A stretch of DNA of 23,215 nucleotides from Clostridiaceae bacterium UBA6110 (GCA_002428415.1 DIWI01000053.1:1-23215); one strand, 5' to 3'. Counted from the stretch's first letter, positions 5,871 to 13,978 are shown. Program-made: numbers and translations. Notes: generated by a model not told the origin, from the sequence alone.

Positions 5871-8579
5871 CTAATTCTGCAGCTCCTCAATGACCTTGCC
5901 AAGCTCTTCAATCAATCTTCCATATTCAGCCCAGTTTCCTTCACGCTGAGCTTCAAGCGCAGCCTCATAGAGCTGCAGAGCCTGCTGCACAAGGTCTCCA
6001 GGCACCTCACCAGGCTCTCCGGGTTCGCCCGGAGTCTCTCCTCCCGGTCCGTAGCCGAACAGGTCCTCGAGTCCCTTGTCCAGGGATTCAGCGATTACGA
6101 TCCTGTCATCATTGGATACTATGACCCTCTTGACTTCAGGAATTGAATTCTCCCCTTCAGCAACCAGGTAAAGTGGTACTACATAAAGCAGGGAATCATT
6201 GATCGGGGTAATTACGATATCCCCAAAATTCACCGAAGACCCTCTCGCGTCAAGAAGGCTCAATTCCTTCGATATTGTGGTATCCTGATTGAGCTTGTTC
6301 CTGAAAAGGTATGGGCTCGATACCGTCTTCTGCGGAGGAAACTTGAACTCCACTATCTTTCCGTAGTTCTCCCCATCCATTCTGGCGCTGACAATCGCAA
6401 CCATGTTCTCTTTGCCCTTGATAGTGTAGTAGTCGGTGAAAATGAGCTCCAGCTCCTCCTCTCCTGGAAATCTTGTAAACAGGCTGTATGCATCGCTGAC
6501 AGACTTTTCATCAACCACAGTCTTTGTACTCTTGGATCTCTCCCAGATGTCTTCTCCGTTGTAGAAAACATTCGGATCTGTCACATGGTATCTCTCCATG
6601 ACAACAGCCTGATATTCAAAGAGGTTCTCAGGGTACTTTATATGCGCCTTTATGCTTTCTGGCATGAGTGACATATCCTGGAACAGGCCTCCGAATATCT
6701 TGTTGAAGCTTAATGCAATTGGATCATTCTTATCGGACAGGTAGAAATTCACCTCTCCGGTGTATGCATCTACTGTTACCTTTACAGAATTCCTTATATA
6801 ATTGTAGCCGTCAAAGGTCTGTGCATACGGAAATCTGGATGAGGTGGTATATGCATCCATTATCCAGTAGAGCTTGCTGTCAGCAATCACAAGATACGGG
6901 TCTTCATCATAGGCCAGGAATGGAGCAATTGCAGATACTCTGTCTACAATGTTCCTCCTGCGCAATATCCTGGAGTCGCTGTTGACTATGGATGAAATCA
7001 GTATCTTAGGCTCCTGCTCAACTATCGAATACAGTACCTTGTTCAGCAATCCCAGCTCGATTCCTCCGTCACCGGTATATCTGTAGGTTTCGTTCTCTCC
7101 ACCCTTCGGGTAGTCGAATTCATCAATATCCGTATTTACTATGGTATAGTCTGATGTAAGTTCACCGAAGTAGAGCCTTGGATTTTCAATGGGGATATCT
7201 GTCGAGTTGGTAGTCGGTATGTCCTTCATCAGGAAACTCGGCTGCCCCTGGCTCGTAACCGTCGATGCATCGCTCATTATCACACCATAGCCATGAGTAT
7301 AGAAAAGGTGCTTGTTCTGCCATGTCGCCGGATCAATAATGCTGGTGTCGATCTCCCTTGCAGACAGGAACACCTGCTTCTTCTCTCCATTTATAGTATA
7401 CCTGTCGATATCGACATCGTTAAAGTCATAATAATATCTGATTACCTGAGTCTGCTGTATGAATTTTAGAGTCTGGTCGTATGAGTTGATCTTTATTGAA
7501 TCTACAACATCACGGTTTTCTTCAAGAGTATCCTTTGTCAGGCTCTTGTTCGCATCAAACGTCCTAATCTCAATCTTGTCGAGTCCGAACGCCTTCCTGG
7601 TCATATCTATATTGTTGCTTATGTATGGACGTTCCTTTTCAAGCTCGTTTGGAGTTACCGCAACCGACTGGACCCCAATTATCGCTATGCCTTCAACAAC
7701 ATTCATCACAAAAATCGCGGCGATAGGAACCAGTATGAATTTTGCATTCTTCTTTATCACACCATAAGCTACCACTGCAGCTGAAAGAAGCGACAAACCA
7801 GCAAGTATGTAAAGGAAAGGAACCTCCACCTTAACATCGGTATAGCCTGGGCCGAAAACCACGCCTCTGGGGCTGTACATGATGTCGAAGGTAGCAAGAT
7901 AATAATCCACGGATGTAAGGACAAGGAATATTGCTGCAAGCACTGCAAGCGGTTTTCCCGCAAATTGAATGAATCCGGTCTTCATTACTTCGAAATTGCC
8001 CTTCACATCCCTCAGGTCAAGCCTTCCAAGCGATGATGATGCGGAAATTACGAGATATACCGCAACCGTGATTATTCCGATTACTACTATTATTGTCCTG
8101 GATACAGATATTAGCAGGTTAATGAGCGGCAGCTTGAAAACATAGAATGACACGTCCATTCCGAAAATCGGGTCAGCTATGTTGAAATCCACGCTGTTTA
8201 GAAACTGCAATATGACATACCAGTAATTCATAGCTATGTTTATTGATATGAACAGGAAAAATACGCCTGAAGCAAGATAAAAGGTCTTGTTTCTTGCTAC
8301 GATTTCCTTCGTCGGTTTTGGAGGATATATCGCAGAATCATACTTCTTTGTAATCCCTTTGAAATATAGAAAGGAGATTACAAATAGAATCAGAAAAATC
8401 GGTACAGTCAGTGCAACAACAGCCATGGCCCTAGTCAAAAAAGTCCTTGTATAACCTACCTCATTGAACCATTGAAGTTCAGCAATAAGGGATGATGAAG
8501 CCAGCAGCAGCGCAATTACTGCAACTGCAGCTCCTATAATCATGTTCTTCCTGTTTTTAGTCGTTCTCTTGATGTTCAT
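5871..8579 (-). CDS. UPF0182 family large membrane protein
   Basis: The 902-residue protein has about seven membrane helices in its first third (about 12-32, 49-73, 100-127, 152-180, 208-229, 253-275 and 280-302). A large soluble domain of about 500 residues (305-830), probably extracytoplasmic, follows. The tail has a low-complexity Gly/Pro/Glu linker (about 843-862) and an acidic helix rich in Glu, Ala and Leu. This architecture, the motif ELEKERPYISNNIDMTRKAF around 311-330 and the acidic tail are typical of UPF0182 (COG1615), widespread in Firmicutes, Actinobacteria and cyanobacteria with no settled function. The ATG follows GGAGGG by about 8 bases. It lies 43 bases after the HD gene and 11 before the flavoprotein gene, consistent with one transcript. 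Confidence 0.92.
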   Translation of the reverse strand: MNIKRTTKNRKNMIIGAAVAVIALLLASSSLIAELQWFNEVGYTRTFLTRAMAVVALTVPIFLILFVISFLYFKGITKKYDSAIYPPKPTKEIVARNKTFYLASGVFFLFISINIAMNYWYVILQFLNSVDFNIADPIFGMDVSFYVFKLPLINLLISVSRTIIVVIGIITVAVYLVISASSSLGRLDLRDVKGNFEVMKTGFIQFAGKPLAVLAAIFLVLTSVDYYLATFDIMYSPRGVVFGPGYTDVKVEVPFLYILAGLSLLSAAVVAYGVIKKNAKFILVPIAAIFVMNVVEGIAIIGVQSVAVTPNELEKERPYISNNIDMTRKAFGLDKIEIRTFDANKSLTKDTLEENRDVVDSIKINSYDQTLKFIQQTQVIRYYYDFNDVDIDRYTINGEKKQVFLSAREIDTSIIDPATWQNKHLFYTHGYGVIMSDASTVTSQGQPSFLMKDIPTTNSTDIPIENPRLYFGELTSDYTIVNTDIDEFDYPKGGENETYRYTGDGGIELGLLNKVLYSIVEQEPKILISSIVNSDSRILRRRNIVDRVSAIAPFLAYDEDPYLVIADSKLYWIMDAYTTSSRFPYAQTFDGYNYIRNSVKVTVDAYTGEVNFYLSDKNDPIALSFNKIFGGLFQDMSLMPESIKAHIKYPENLFEYQAVVMERYHVTDPNVFYNGEDIWERSKSTKTVVDEKSVSDAYSLFTRFPGEEELELIFTDYYTIKGKENMVAIVSARMDGENYGKIVEFKFPPQKTVSSPYLFRNKLNQDTTISKELSLLDARGSSVNFGDIVITPINDSLLYVVPLYLVAEGENSIPEVKRVIVSNDDRIVIAESLDKGLEDLFGYGPGGETPGEPGEPGEVPGDLVQQALQLYEAALEAQREGNWAEYGRLIEELGKVIEELQN

Positions 8580-8589
8580 ACCAGATTCC

Positions 8590-8615
8590 CTCCCCCGGAA
8601 TTACACCCGGGCGTT
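8590..8615 (-). other. GC-rich inverted repeat before the UPF0182 start
   Basis: The minus strand carries CCCGGGTGTAATTCCGGGGG directly upstream of AGGG and the start codon. CCCGG pairs with CCGGG, so the G-rich ribosome binding site may be partly held in a hairpin. There is no U-tract, so it is not a terminator. Confidence 0.4.
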
Positions 8616-8622
8616 ACTTTTA

Positions 8623-9147
8623 TCAGTTGTCATTGTCTGCCAGTTTAAGTGAGTCCATTGCTTTATTGAACATGCCGTCAATTTCATCGTCATCTGAGTA
8701 ATGCTCCGGCAAATCGTGGTGGTACCGTATAACATCCCTTACCCAGGGTGTGTTATAGAAAATACCTCTTCTTTCAAGAATTTCGGCTCCAGATCTCCCA
8801 TGTCCAAGGTATGACTCGACAGCCTTGAATCTGACAAGCTTCCTTAAGTCATCCTTCATTACCGCATGCGCAAGGACCAGTACTACCTTCTCTAATACAG
8901 ACAGCGGTCTTATTGTCTTGCCGATGTCATGAAACAATCCTATGCCTGCATAGACATGCTTCAGCTCCTCCGGGGCATACTTCTCCATTGCCTTTGCAAC
9001 CCTTATGCTGTGCTGCGCATCTGACTTTGACAGCTTTAGAAATAGCAAAAGCTGCTCCTTATCAAGATGCTCGACCAGATAGTTATCATCCAGCCGTTTG
9101 AATGTCCCTGAAATATGAATCAGGAACTGCCTTACCCTTCCAAGCAT
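8623..9147 (-). CDS. HD-domain phosphohydrolase
   Basis: A 174-residue soluble protein with the metal-binding set of an HD domain: H46 (SDAQHSIRVA), H73-D74 (GLFHDIGKT), H116 (LGHGRSGAEIL), H143-H144 (YHHDLPEH), and a downstream acidic cluster. The order and spacing resemble small stand-alone HD hydrolases acting on nucleotides or phosphate esters. No GYP signature is present, so a cyclic-di-GMP phosphodiesterase is unlikely. The ATG follows GGTGGAGA closely. The gene is first of the apparent HD-UPF0182-flavoprotein-DUF1667 operon and divergent from yjbQ. The substrate is unknown. Confidence 0.85.
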   Translation of the reverse strand: MLGRVRQFLIHISGTFKRLDDNYLVEHLDKEQLLLFLKLSKSDAQHSIRVAKAMEKYAPEELKHVYAGIGLFHDIGKTIRPLSVLEKVVLVLAHAVMKDDLRKLVRFKAVESYLGHGRSGAEILERRGIFYNTPWVRDVIRYHHDLPEHYSDDDEIDGMFNKAMDSLKLADNDN

Positions 9148-9169
9148 TCTCCACCGCCTAACTTAAGAC

Positions 9170-9184
9170 TATAATCTGATTATA
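9170..9184. promoter_or_regulatory. Palindrome TATAATC-T-GATTATA upstream of the HD gene
   Basis: Perfect 7-base arms flank one central base, 23 bases upstream of the HD gene start. The half nearest the HD gene could serve as its -10 box, so this could be an operator over a promoter. The same heptamer recurs at 9264-9270 and, inverted, at 9290-9296 on the yjbQ side of the intergenic region. No good -35 box was found for either gene. Confidence 0.35.
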
Positions 9185-9368
9185 TCTCATTCTTTGCAAA
9201 ATGAATAAAATTAATAACTTATAAACAATTGGACAACTCAATACTTGGAACTTTTCATTGGAGTATAATCAAATTAACAAGTATCTAGGGATTATAGTCA
9301 ATAGCATGTCGCTCAAGCTCATCTGAACCTTCGGACTCATGCCAAATATCAAACCAGGCGGTGATAAC

Positions 9369-9776
9369 ATGATAACAAAGAAATCCGACATTGAAATCAA
9401 GTCCTCAAAGAAAGAAGAGCTGATAGACATAACGGAAAAGATTCGTGTCTTCGTGAAGGGAACGGGTATTAAAACAGGATTACTGACAGTATTCTCTCAC
9501 CATACTACCGGAGCTATCACGGTAAATGACGGTTCCGATGGTGATGTGGCCAGAGATATCCTCCTCGGACTATCAAAGGCATTCCCGGAGGACAAGAGCT
9601 TCATGCACATGGAAGGCAATTCCACTGCTCATATCAAAAGTTCGACTATCGGATGTTCAGTAACTATAATCATTACCAACGGCTATCCGGACCTTGGACT
9701 ATGGCAGTCGGTGCTGTTCTGTGAATTTGACGGTCCCAGGACGAGAAAAATCCTTCTCTACGCGATGGGTGAGTAA
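9369..9776 (+). CDS. yjbQ: YjbQ family (UPF0047) protein
   Basis: A 135-residue protein of the YjbQ/UPF0047 family, some members of which show a weak thiamine-phosphate synthase activity; the physiological role is not settled. Conserved segments seen are FSHHTTGAITVND, MEGNSTAHIKSSTIGCS and LWQSVLFCEFDGPRTRK, which carry the metal-binding histidines and the active-site residues of the family. ATG at 9369 is preferred because AGGCGGTG lies 5-6 bases upstream and the length then fits the family. An in-frame ATG at 9339 has no ribosome site. The gene is monocistronic, between the divergent HD gene and the convergent queF. Confidence 0.92.
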   Translation: MITKKSDIEIKSSKKEELIDITEKIRVFVKGTGIKTGLLTVFSHHTTGAITVNDGSDGDVARDILLGLSKAFPEDKSFMHMEGNSTAHIKSSTIGCSVTIIITNGYPDLGLWQSVLFCEFDGPRTRKILLYAMGE

Positions 9777-9815
9777 AAAAACAGCCTGCAGAAATTAGTC
9801 TGCAGGCTGTTTTTA
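9775..9815. terminator. Bidirectional terminator between yjbQ and queF
   Basis: A perfect 11-base stem, ACAGCCTGCAG and CTGCAGGCTGT (9781-9791 and 9800-9810), has an 8-base loop, with an A-run before and a T-run after. It can stop transcription from yjbQ on the plus strand and from queF on the minus strand. Confidence 0.95.
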
Positions 9816-10295
9816 TCTGTTATCCACTTTCTCCGGATACATGTCATGCTCCTCTAGTCTTCTGCTTGCGACGCTTTCCCATCTGGTGCCTTTTTTACCA
9901 TAATTGCAGTAGGGGTCTATTGAAATTCCTCCTCTTGGAGTGAACTTTCCCCATACCTCAATATATTTGGGATCCATTAGCCGAACAAGGTCCTTCATGA
10001 TTATGTTCATGCAATCCTCATGGAAATCCCCTCTATTCCTGAAGCTCAACAGATACAGTTTGAGAGACTTGCTTTCCACCATTTTCACATCAGGAACATA
10101 AGATATGTATATGGTTGCAAAATCAGGCTGTCCGGTTATCGGACAAAGGCTTGTGAATTCAGGGCAGTTGAATTTGACGAAATAGTCATTATCCTGGTGC
10201 TTGTTGATGAATGTCTCGAGAACTTCGGGAGTATAGTCGAATCTATAGGTTACATTCTTGTTTCCAAGAAGAGACAGGTCATTTCCCATATCCAT
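9813..10295 (-). CDS. queF: NADPH-dependent preQ0 reductase QueF (type I)
   Basis: QueF reduces the nitrile of 7-cyano-7-deazaguanine (preQ0) to preQ1 in queuosine synthesis. The 160 residues fit the short, unimodular class. The catalytic cysteine is C51 (SLCPITGQPDFA) with the proton donor D58. The signature ESKSLK (74-79) and FHED (91-94, including the substrate-binding Glu 93) are present. These positions are offset by four from the well-known Bacillus enzyme. The ATG follows GGGAAGGA by about 7 bases, directly after the queT stop, which indicates translational coupling. Expression should follow the preQ1 riboswitch upstream of queT. No queC, queD or queE is in the window. Confidence 0.97.
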   Translation of the reverse strand: MDMGNDLSLLGNKNVTYRFDYTPEVLETFINKHQDNDYFVKFNCPEFTSLCPITGQPDFATIYISYVPDVKMVESKSLKLYLLSFRNRGDFHEDCMNIIMKDLVRLMDPKYIEVWGKFTPRGGISIDPYCNYGKKGTRWESVASRRLEEHDMYPEKVDNR

Positions 10296-10296
10296 G

Positions 10297-10791
10297 CTAT
10301 ATCCTTCCCTTCAAACGTGATGCGAGCACTGCCCCTGCTATTCCTGATACAACCTGGCCAACAGAAAGGCTTGCAACAAGCATTATATAAGGCAGCCCAA
10401 GAATGTATGAAAGCCATACGGGAACCAGTAATGTCGGCACTACCATAACCGGAATAGCCGATAGGTAGATGTTGTATCTTCCAAATACCCTGCAAAGAGC
10501 TGCTGTCAATAGGCCTGCTGCCAGTCCACCGGCCATGTCAAGAATGCCCAGTCCTCCCATGAGGGTATTGCTCAGAAGGTTTGCAAGTCCAAGCGGAACG
10601 ACAAGGAACGGATGAACAGCCGCTAGGGCATAAAGTCCTGTAGCTATCCTGATCTGGTATTGGCCAAAGGCAAACCCCTGGGTCAGGTACATGATTACCA
10701 CATAGGCTGCAACCACTATTCCTGATATCGCGAGCTTTGAGGTCCTGTTCAGCACTGGCACCATATTTTCTCTTCTTTGTGTTGTCTGCAT
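10297..10791 (-). CDS. queT: QueT family queuosine-precursor transporter
   Basis: A membrane protein of 164 residues with about five or six hydrophobic helices, fitting the QueT family of energy-coupling-factor S-component-like proteins that import preQ1 or a related queuosine precursor. The family segments GQYQIRIATGLYALAAVHPFL and GGLGILDMAGGLAAGLL are characteristic. ATG at 10791 is chosen because AAGGAGAA lies 5 bases upstream; an in-frame GTG/ATG extension to 10848 would start inside the terminator U-tract and has no ribosome site. queF follows at once. Control by a preQ1-I riboswitch independently supports the substrate class. Confidence 0.92.
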   Translation of the reverse strand: MQTTQRRENMVPVLNRTSKLAISGIVVAAYVVIMYLTQGFAFGQYQIRIATGLYALAAVHPFLVVPLGLANLLSNTLMGGLGILDMAGGLAAGLLTAALCRVFGRYNIYLSAIPVMVVPTLLVPVWLSYILGLPYIMLVASLSVGQVVSGIAGAVLASRLKGRI

Positions 10792-10847
10792 TTCGTTCTC
10801 CTTTTTGTTGAAACTTACCTGACTGAACAAAAAAGGATGCCGTGACA

Positions 10848-10876
10848 ATAAAAAAATGGTGCGTTGAGCGCACCAT
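10848..10876 (-). terminator. Terminator of the preQ1 leader
   Basis: Arms ATGGTGCG and CGCACCAT (10876-10856) with a 5-base loop are followed by TTTTTTT on the minus strand. It lies between the preQ1 aptamer and queT, so ligand binding probably favours premature termination. Confidence 0.9.
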
Positions 10877-10896
10877 AATAAAAGCCAAAATCAGCT

Positions 10897-10938
10897 GATC
10901 CTAGTTTTGTTTATAGACAGGATGGTTACGAACTGTCT
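10897..10938 (-). promoter_or_regulatory. preQ1-I riboswitch aptamer
   Basis: The minus strand reads AGACAG, then TTCGTAACCATCC, then the pairing arm TGTCT, then an A-rich tail ATAAACAAAACTAGGA. This is the compact preQ1-I layout: one stem, a loop with a C-rich part, and a tail whose AGGA can pair back to the CC residues as an H-type pseudoknot. It precedes a terminator and queT-queF, the expected target genes. Confidence 0.9.
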
Positions 10939-10956
10939 TTATTTATTTTACAGCGT

Positions 10957-10985
10957 ATTTTACCATATGAGCTGAGGGTTGTAAA
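10957..10985 (-). promoter_or_regulatory. Sigma-A promoter of queT-queF
   Basis: The minus strand has TTTACA (10985-10980), a 17-base spacer and TAAAAT (10962-10957). Each box differs from consensus at one position. The start near 10950 would lie a dozen bases before the aptamer. The -35 box begins immediately past the HAD gene stop. No terminator for the riboflavin operon is seen here, so read-through into queT is possible. Confidence 0.75.
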
Positions 10986-10988
10986 TGT

Positions 10989-11657
10989 TCAGGGAAGAAT
11001 ATCAAGAAGATCCCTGATATCCTTGATGCTATAGGTAGCCTCCTTCCCCTCATCTTTATTTCCATACCCATATTCGCAGAATATTGAGGGGATCCCGTTC
11101 CTTACTCCTGATTCCACATCATGGAACCTGTCGCCCACGATAACCTGTCCCATCGGAAAATTGCCCATCACATCCTTTAGTATCTCATCCTTCGGGATAT
11201 ATCCATGGTCTTCAGAGCAAATCATCGAATCAAAGTATTTATCAAGGCTGAATGCCTTGGAGGACGTCTCCATGTATTTTCTGCCGCAGTTGCTAAGGAA
11301 TACGAGAACATATCCTCTTTTCTTCAGCTCAGCAAGAACATGAGCAGCTCCTTCATAAAGCCTTGCAGTCCCTTCCTCGATACCTTCTCTCATGACCCTT
11401 CCGATCATCTCTCCAGCAGCCTTTCTGTAGTCTTCCTCCAGATGTCCCATGAAGCTCTTCCACATTTCGGTCCTTGAATAGCCCAGCCAGACCGATATCT
11501 CCTTATCTGTGAAGGTCCTCTCTTCAGCCTTTCCTTCATCTACAAGATATCTGTAGGCCTTTCTGAAGGCTGGTGCATACACTCTGTTGCTTTCATGTAT
11601 TGTCCCGTCGAAATCAAAATATATGGTCCTGATTCCCGACAGAGTTATCTTAGCCAT
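10989..11657 (-). CDS. HAD-family phosphatase, probably of riboflavin synthesis
   Basis: A 222-residue HAD hydrolase with all four motifs: DFDGT (D15, D17), S122 in LSNCG, K156 in PKDEILKD, and GDRFHDVESG (D176, D180). The ~75-residue helical insert after motif I is a C1 cap, as in phosphoglycolate- and sugar-phosphate-type phosphatases. The ATG at 11657 overlaps the end of ribH by 8 bases, with GGAGAG as ribosome site, so translation is coupled. The operon otherwise lacks the phosphatase that removes phosphate from 5-amino-6-ribitylamino-uracil 5'-phosphate, a step known to be done by varied HAD enzymes. That role is inferred from position, not from sequence. Confidence 0.85.
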   Translation of the reverse strand: MAKITLSGIRTIYFDFDGTIHESNRVYAPAFRKAYRYLVDEGKAEERTFTDKEISVWLGYSRTEMWKSFMGHLEEDYRKAAGEMIGRVMREGIEEGTARLYEGAAHVLAELKKRGYVLVFLSNCGRKYMETSSKAFSLDKYFDSMICSEDHGYIPKDEILKDVMGNFPMGQVIVGDRFHDVESGVRNGIPSIFCEYGYGNKDEGKEATYSIKDIRDLLDILP

Positions 11658-12117
11658 TAATCTCTCCGATAAGGTTGACCATCTCGACTGCTGTGACTGC
11701 AGCATCAAAGCCCTTGTTTCCTGCCTTAGTTCCTGCCCTTTCGATGGCCTGTTCTATGGTATCTGTGGTCAACACTCCAAATATTACAGGTATTCCTGTT
11801 TCCAGGGATACATGGGCAACTCCCTTTGAAACTTCGCTTGAAACATAGTCGAAGTGAGGTGTCGATCCCTTTATTACCGCTCCAAGACATATTACAGCAT
11901 CGTACTTTTCGCTTGATGCCATCTTCTTCGCAATCAACGGGATTTCAAATGCCCCTGGCACCCATGATATTTCGATGTCGTCATCTGAAACTCCATGACG
12001 CCTAAGCCCGTCCAATGCTCCTGACAATAGCTTTCCACCAATGAATTCGTTGAACCTTCCAACTACAATACCGTATCTTTTTCCTTCTGAAATCAGCTTT
12101 CCTTCATAAACCTTCAT
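11650..12117 (-). CDS. ribH: 6,7-dimethyl-8-ribityllumazine synthase
   Basis: It condenses 5-amino-6-ribitylaminouracil with 3,4-dihydroxy-2-butanone 4-phosphate to lumazine. The 155 residues fit the family, which builds pentamers or icosahedral shells. Seen motifs are GRFNEFIGGKLLSGALDGL at the N-terminus, SWVPGAFEIPLIAKKM, CLGAVIKGSTPHFDYV, and GIPVIFGVLTTDT followed by AGTKAGNKGFDAA near the end. The ATG lies 2 bases after the ribBA stop, and the ribosome site is in the last codons of ribBA (GAGGAGGAA). The gene overlaps the HAD gene. Confidence 0.98.
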   Translation of the reverse strand: MKVYEGKLISEGKRYGIVVGRFNEFIGGKLLSGALDGLRRHGVSDDDIEISWVPGAFEIPLIAKKMASSEKYDAVICLGAVIKGSTPHFDYVSSEVSKGVAHVSLETGIPVIFGVLTTDTIEQAIERAGTKAGNKGFDAAVTAVEMVNLIGEING

Positions 12118-12119
12118 TT

Positions 12120-13322
12120 CTATTCCTCCTCAAAATTAAGCTCGTGGCCCATCTTTTCCTTTTTTGTCTTCATGTAGAATTCATTCACTTCATTATGGTT
12201 TAGCTGTATCGGAACCCTTTCTGTGATCCTGATGCCATATCCTGAAAGTCCGATCACCTTGTGTGGATTGTTTGTCATTAACTTAAGCTCCCTGGCTCCA
12301 AGGTCATAAAGTATCTGAGCTCCTATTCCATAGTCTCTCAGGTCTTCCTGGAAGCCAAGAGCAAGATTGGCTTCCACAGTGTCCATTCCCTGGTCCTGCA
12401 GTGCATAAGCCTTTATCTTGTTGATGAGGCCTATTCCTCTTCCTTCCTGTCTCATATAGAGCAGGATACCTCTACCTTCGGTTTCAATCCTCATTAGAGC
12501 CTCAGCAAGCTGCTCACCGCAATCGCATCTCATTGAGCCGAATGCATCGCCTGTAAGGCATTCAGAGTGTACTCTGCATAGAACCGGCTCAGGAGTTGTA
12601 ACGTCTCCCTTTACAAGGGCAACATGATGTTCACCATTGACCTTGCTTACATAACCGACCATCTTGAAGCTTCCGTACTTTGTCGGCAGAATCGTTTCAG
12701 CTACCTTTTCCACCAGTATCTCTTTGGTTCTCCTGTATTCTATGAGGTCCTTTATTGTCACAAGCTTCAACCCATGCTTTTCACAGAATACCTCAAGCTC
12801 AGGAACCCTTGCCATGTGTCCGTCATCCTTCATTATCTCACAGATGACTCCTGCTGGAGAAAACCCGGCTAGACGTGCCATATCCACAGCGGCCTCAGTA
12901 TGCCCTGCCCTTACGAGTACGCCGCCTTCCCTCGCAACAAGCGGGAAAATATGTCCCGGTCTGTTGAACTCTTCTGGTCTTGCCCCCGGTTCCATTATGT
13001 GACTTATTGTTGCAGACCTCTCATAGGCGGATATGCCTGTAGTCGACCTGTTCGAATCAACCGATACCGTGAATGCTGTTTTTTTGGGATCAGTGCTATT
13101 CTCTACCATATTGCAGAAATCAAGCTCCAATGCCCTCTTTCCCGTTATAGGCACACATATGAGGCCTCTGCCGTAGGTAGCCATGAAATTGACAGCCTCC
13201 GGTGTGACCCTGTCTGCAGCCATAAGAAGGTCACCTTCATTCTCCCTGTCCTCATCATCCACTACAACCACGATCTTGCCTTCCATGATATCCTTCAGTG
13301 CTTCTTCTATTGTGTTGAACAT
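12120..13322 (-). CDS. ribBA: Bifunctional DHBP synthase / GTP cyclohydrolase II
   Basis: It makes both riboflavin precursors. Residues 1-200 form the RibB part (3,4-dihydroxy-2-butanone 4-phosphate from ribulose 5-phosphate) with DDEDRENEGDLLMAAD at 22-37 and RAGHTEAAVD at 138-147. Residues about 205-400 form the RibA part, with zinc-binding cysteines 255, 266 and 268 (SECLTGDAFGSMRCDCGEQL) and RQEGRGIGL at 291-299. Both active sites look intact, as in the Bacillus enzyme. The ATG follows GGAGGAGAGG by a few bases, and the gene lies 11 bases after ribE. Confidence 0.98.
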   Translation of the reverse strand: MFNTIEEALKDIMEGKIVVVVDDEDRENEGDLLMAADRVTPEAVNFMATYGRGLICVPITGKRALELDFCNMVENSTDPKKTAFTVSVDSNRSTTGISAYERSATISHIMEPGARPEEFNRPGHIFPLVAREGGVLVRAGHTEAAVDMARLAGFSPAGVICEIMKDDGHMARVPELEVFCEKHGLKLVTIKDLIEYRRTKEILVEKVAETILPTKYGSFKMVGYVSKVNGEHHVALVKGDVTTPEPVLCRVHSECLTGDAFGSMRCDCGEQLAEALMRIETEGRGILLYMRQEGRGIGLINKIKAYALQDQGMDTVEANLALGFQEDLRDYGIGAQILYDLGARELKLMTNNPHKVIGLSGYGIRITERVPIQLNHNEVNEFYMKTKKEKMGHELNFEEE

Positions 13323-13333
13323 TTCCTCTCCTC

Positions 13334-13978
13334 CTATAGAAATCCGTTATCCTTCAGAAAATCCATGCTTATGTCATTCTTTCCGACATCTCTGAAAGAA
13401 AGCAGCCTTTCCACATATTTGCCAAGTATGTCGCATTCAAGGTTTATCGGATCACCGGTCTTCTTTTTCAGAAGTGCCGTTTCATCCTTTGTAGTCGGTA
13501 TTATTGAGACCCTGAATCCGCTGTGGTCAGTATCAACTACAGTCAGGCTTGTTCCATCCATAGCTATCGAGCCTTTAGCTACAATGTACTTAAGGAGTTC
13601 ATAAGGACAATCCACAGAGATCCAGGTCGCATTGTCTTCTTCCCTGAAGCTCCTTACATATCCGATACCATCGATATGACCAGATACGATATGTCCGCCG
13701 AACCGGTCTCCTGCCATCATGGCCCTTTCGAGGTTTACCGGACTTCCCTTGACCAGGCTGCCAAGATTAGTAAGTCTCAAAGTCTCCGGCATCACATCGG
13801 CTGTATATGAAGATGCATCAAAGGATGTGACAGTAAGGCAGACTCCGTTGGTGCTTATTGAATCACCCTTTTTAACATTTTCCAGAACCCTGGATGCCTT
13901 GATTCTTATCTTCATCGAATTGCCTGAATGCACCACTGATTCCATAAACCCTATTTCTTCAACAAGTCCCGTGAACAT
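13334..13978 (-). CDS. ribE: Riboflavin synthase (alpha subunit)
   Basis: It dismutates two lumazines to riboflavin and 5-amino-6-ribitylaminouracil. The 214-residue protein is two lumazine-binding repeats: the first begins MFTGLVEEIG and contains GDSISTNGVCLTV; the second contains GGHIVSGHIDGIG and KGSIAMDGTSLTV. ATG at 13978 is chosen: GAGGTG lies 6 bases upstream and MFTGLVEE is the usual family start. A GTG at 13987 would overlap that site. It overlaps the end of ribD by 20 bases. Confidence 0.97.
   Translation of the reverse strand: MFTGLVEEIGFMESVVHSGNSMKIRIKASRVLENVKKGDSISTNGVCLTVTSFDASSYTADVMPETLRLTNLGSLVKGSPVNLERAMMAGDRFGGHIVSGHIDGIGYVRSFREEDNATWISVDCPYELLKYIVAKGSIAMDGTSLTVVDTDHSGFRVSIIPTTKDETALLKKKTGDPINLECDILGKYVERLLSFRDVGKNDISMDFLKDNGFL

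Noticed and set aside
9245..9269. TTGGAA and TATAAT as a promoter for yjbQ
   Set aside because: The spacer is only 13 bases, too short for sigma-A.
12900..13604. Open frame of 234 codons on the plus strand across ribBA and ribE
   Set aside because: It is antisense to two clear riboflavin genes and its composition is not protein-like (many Cys, His and Tyr clusters).
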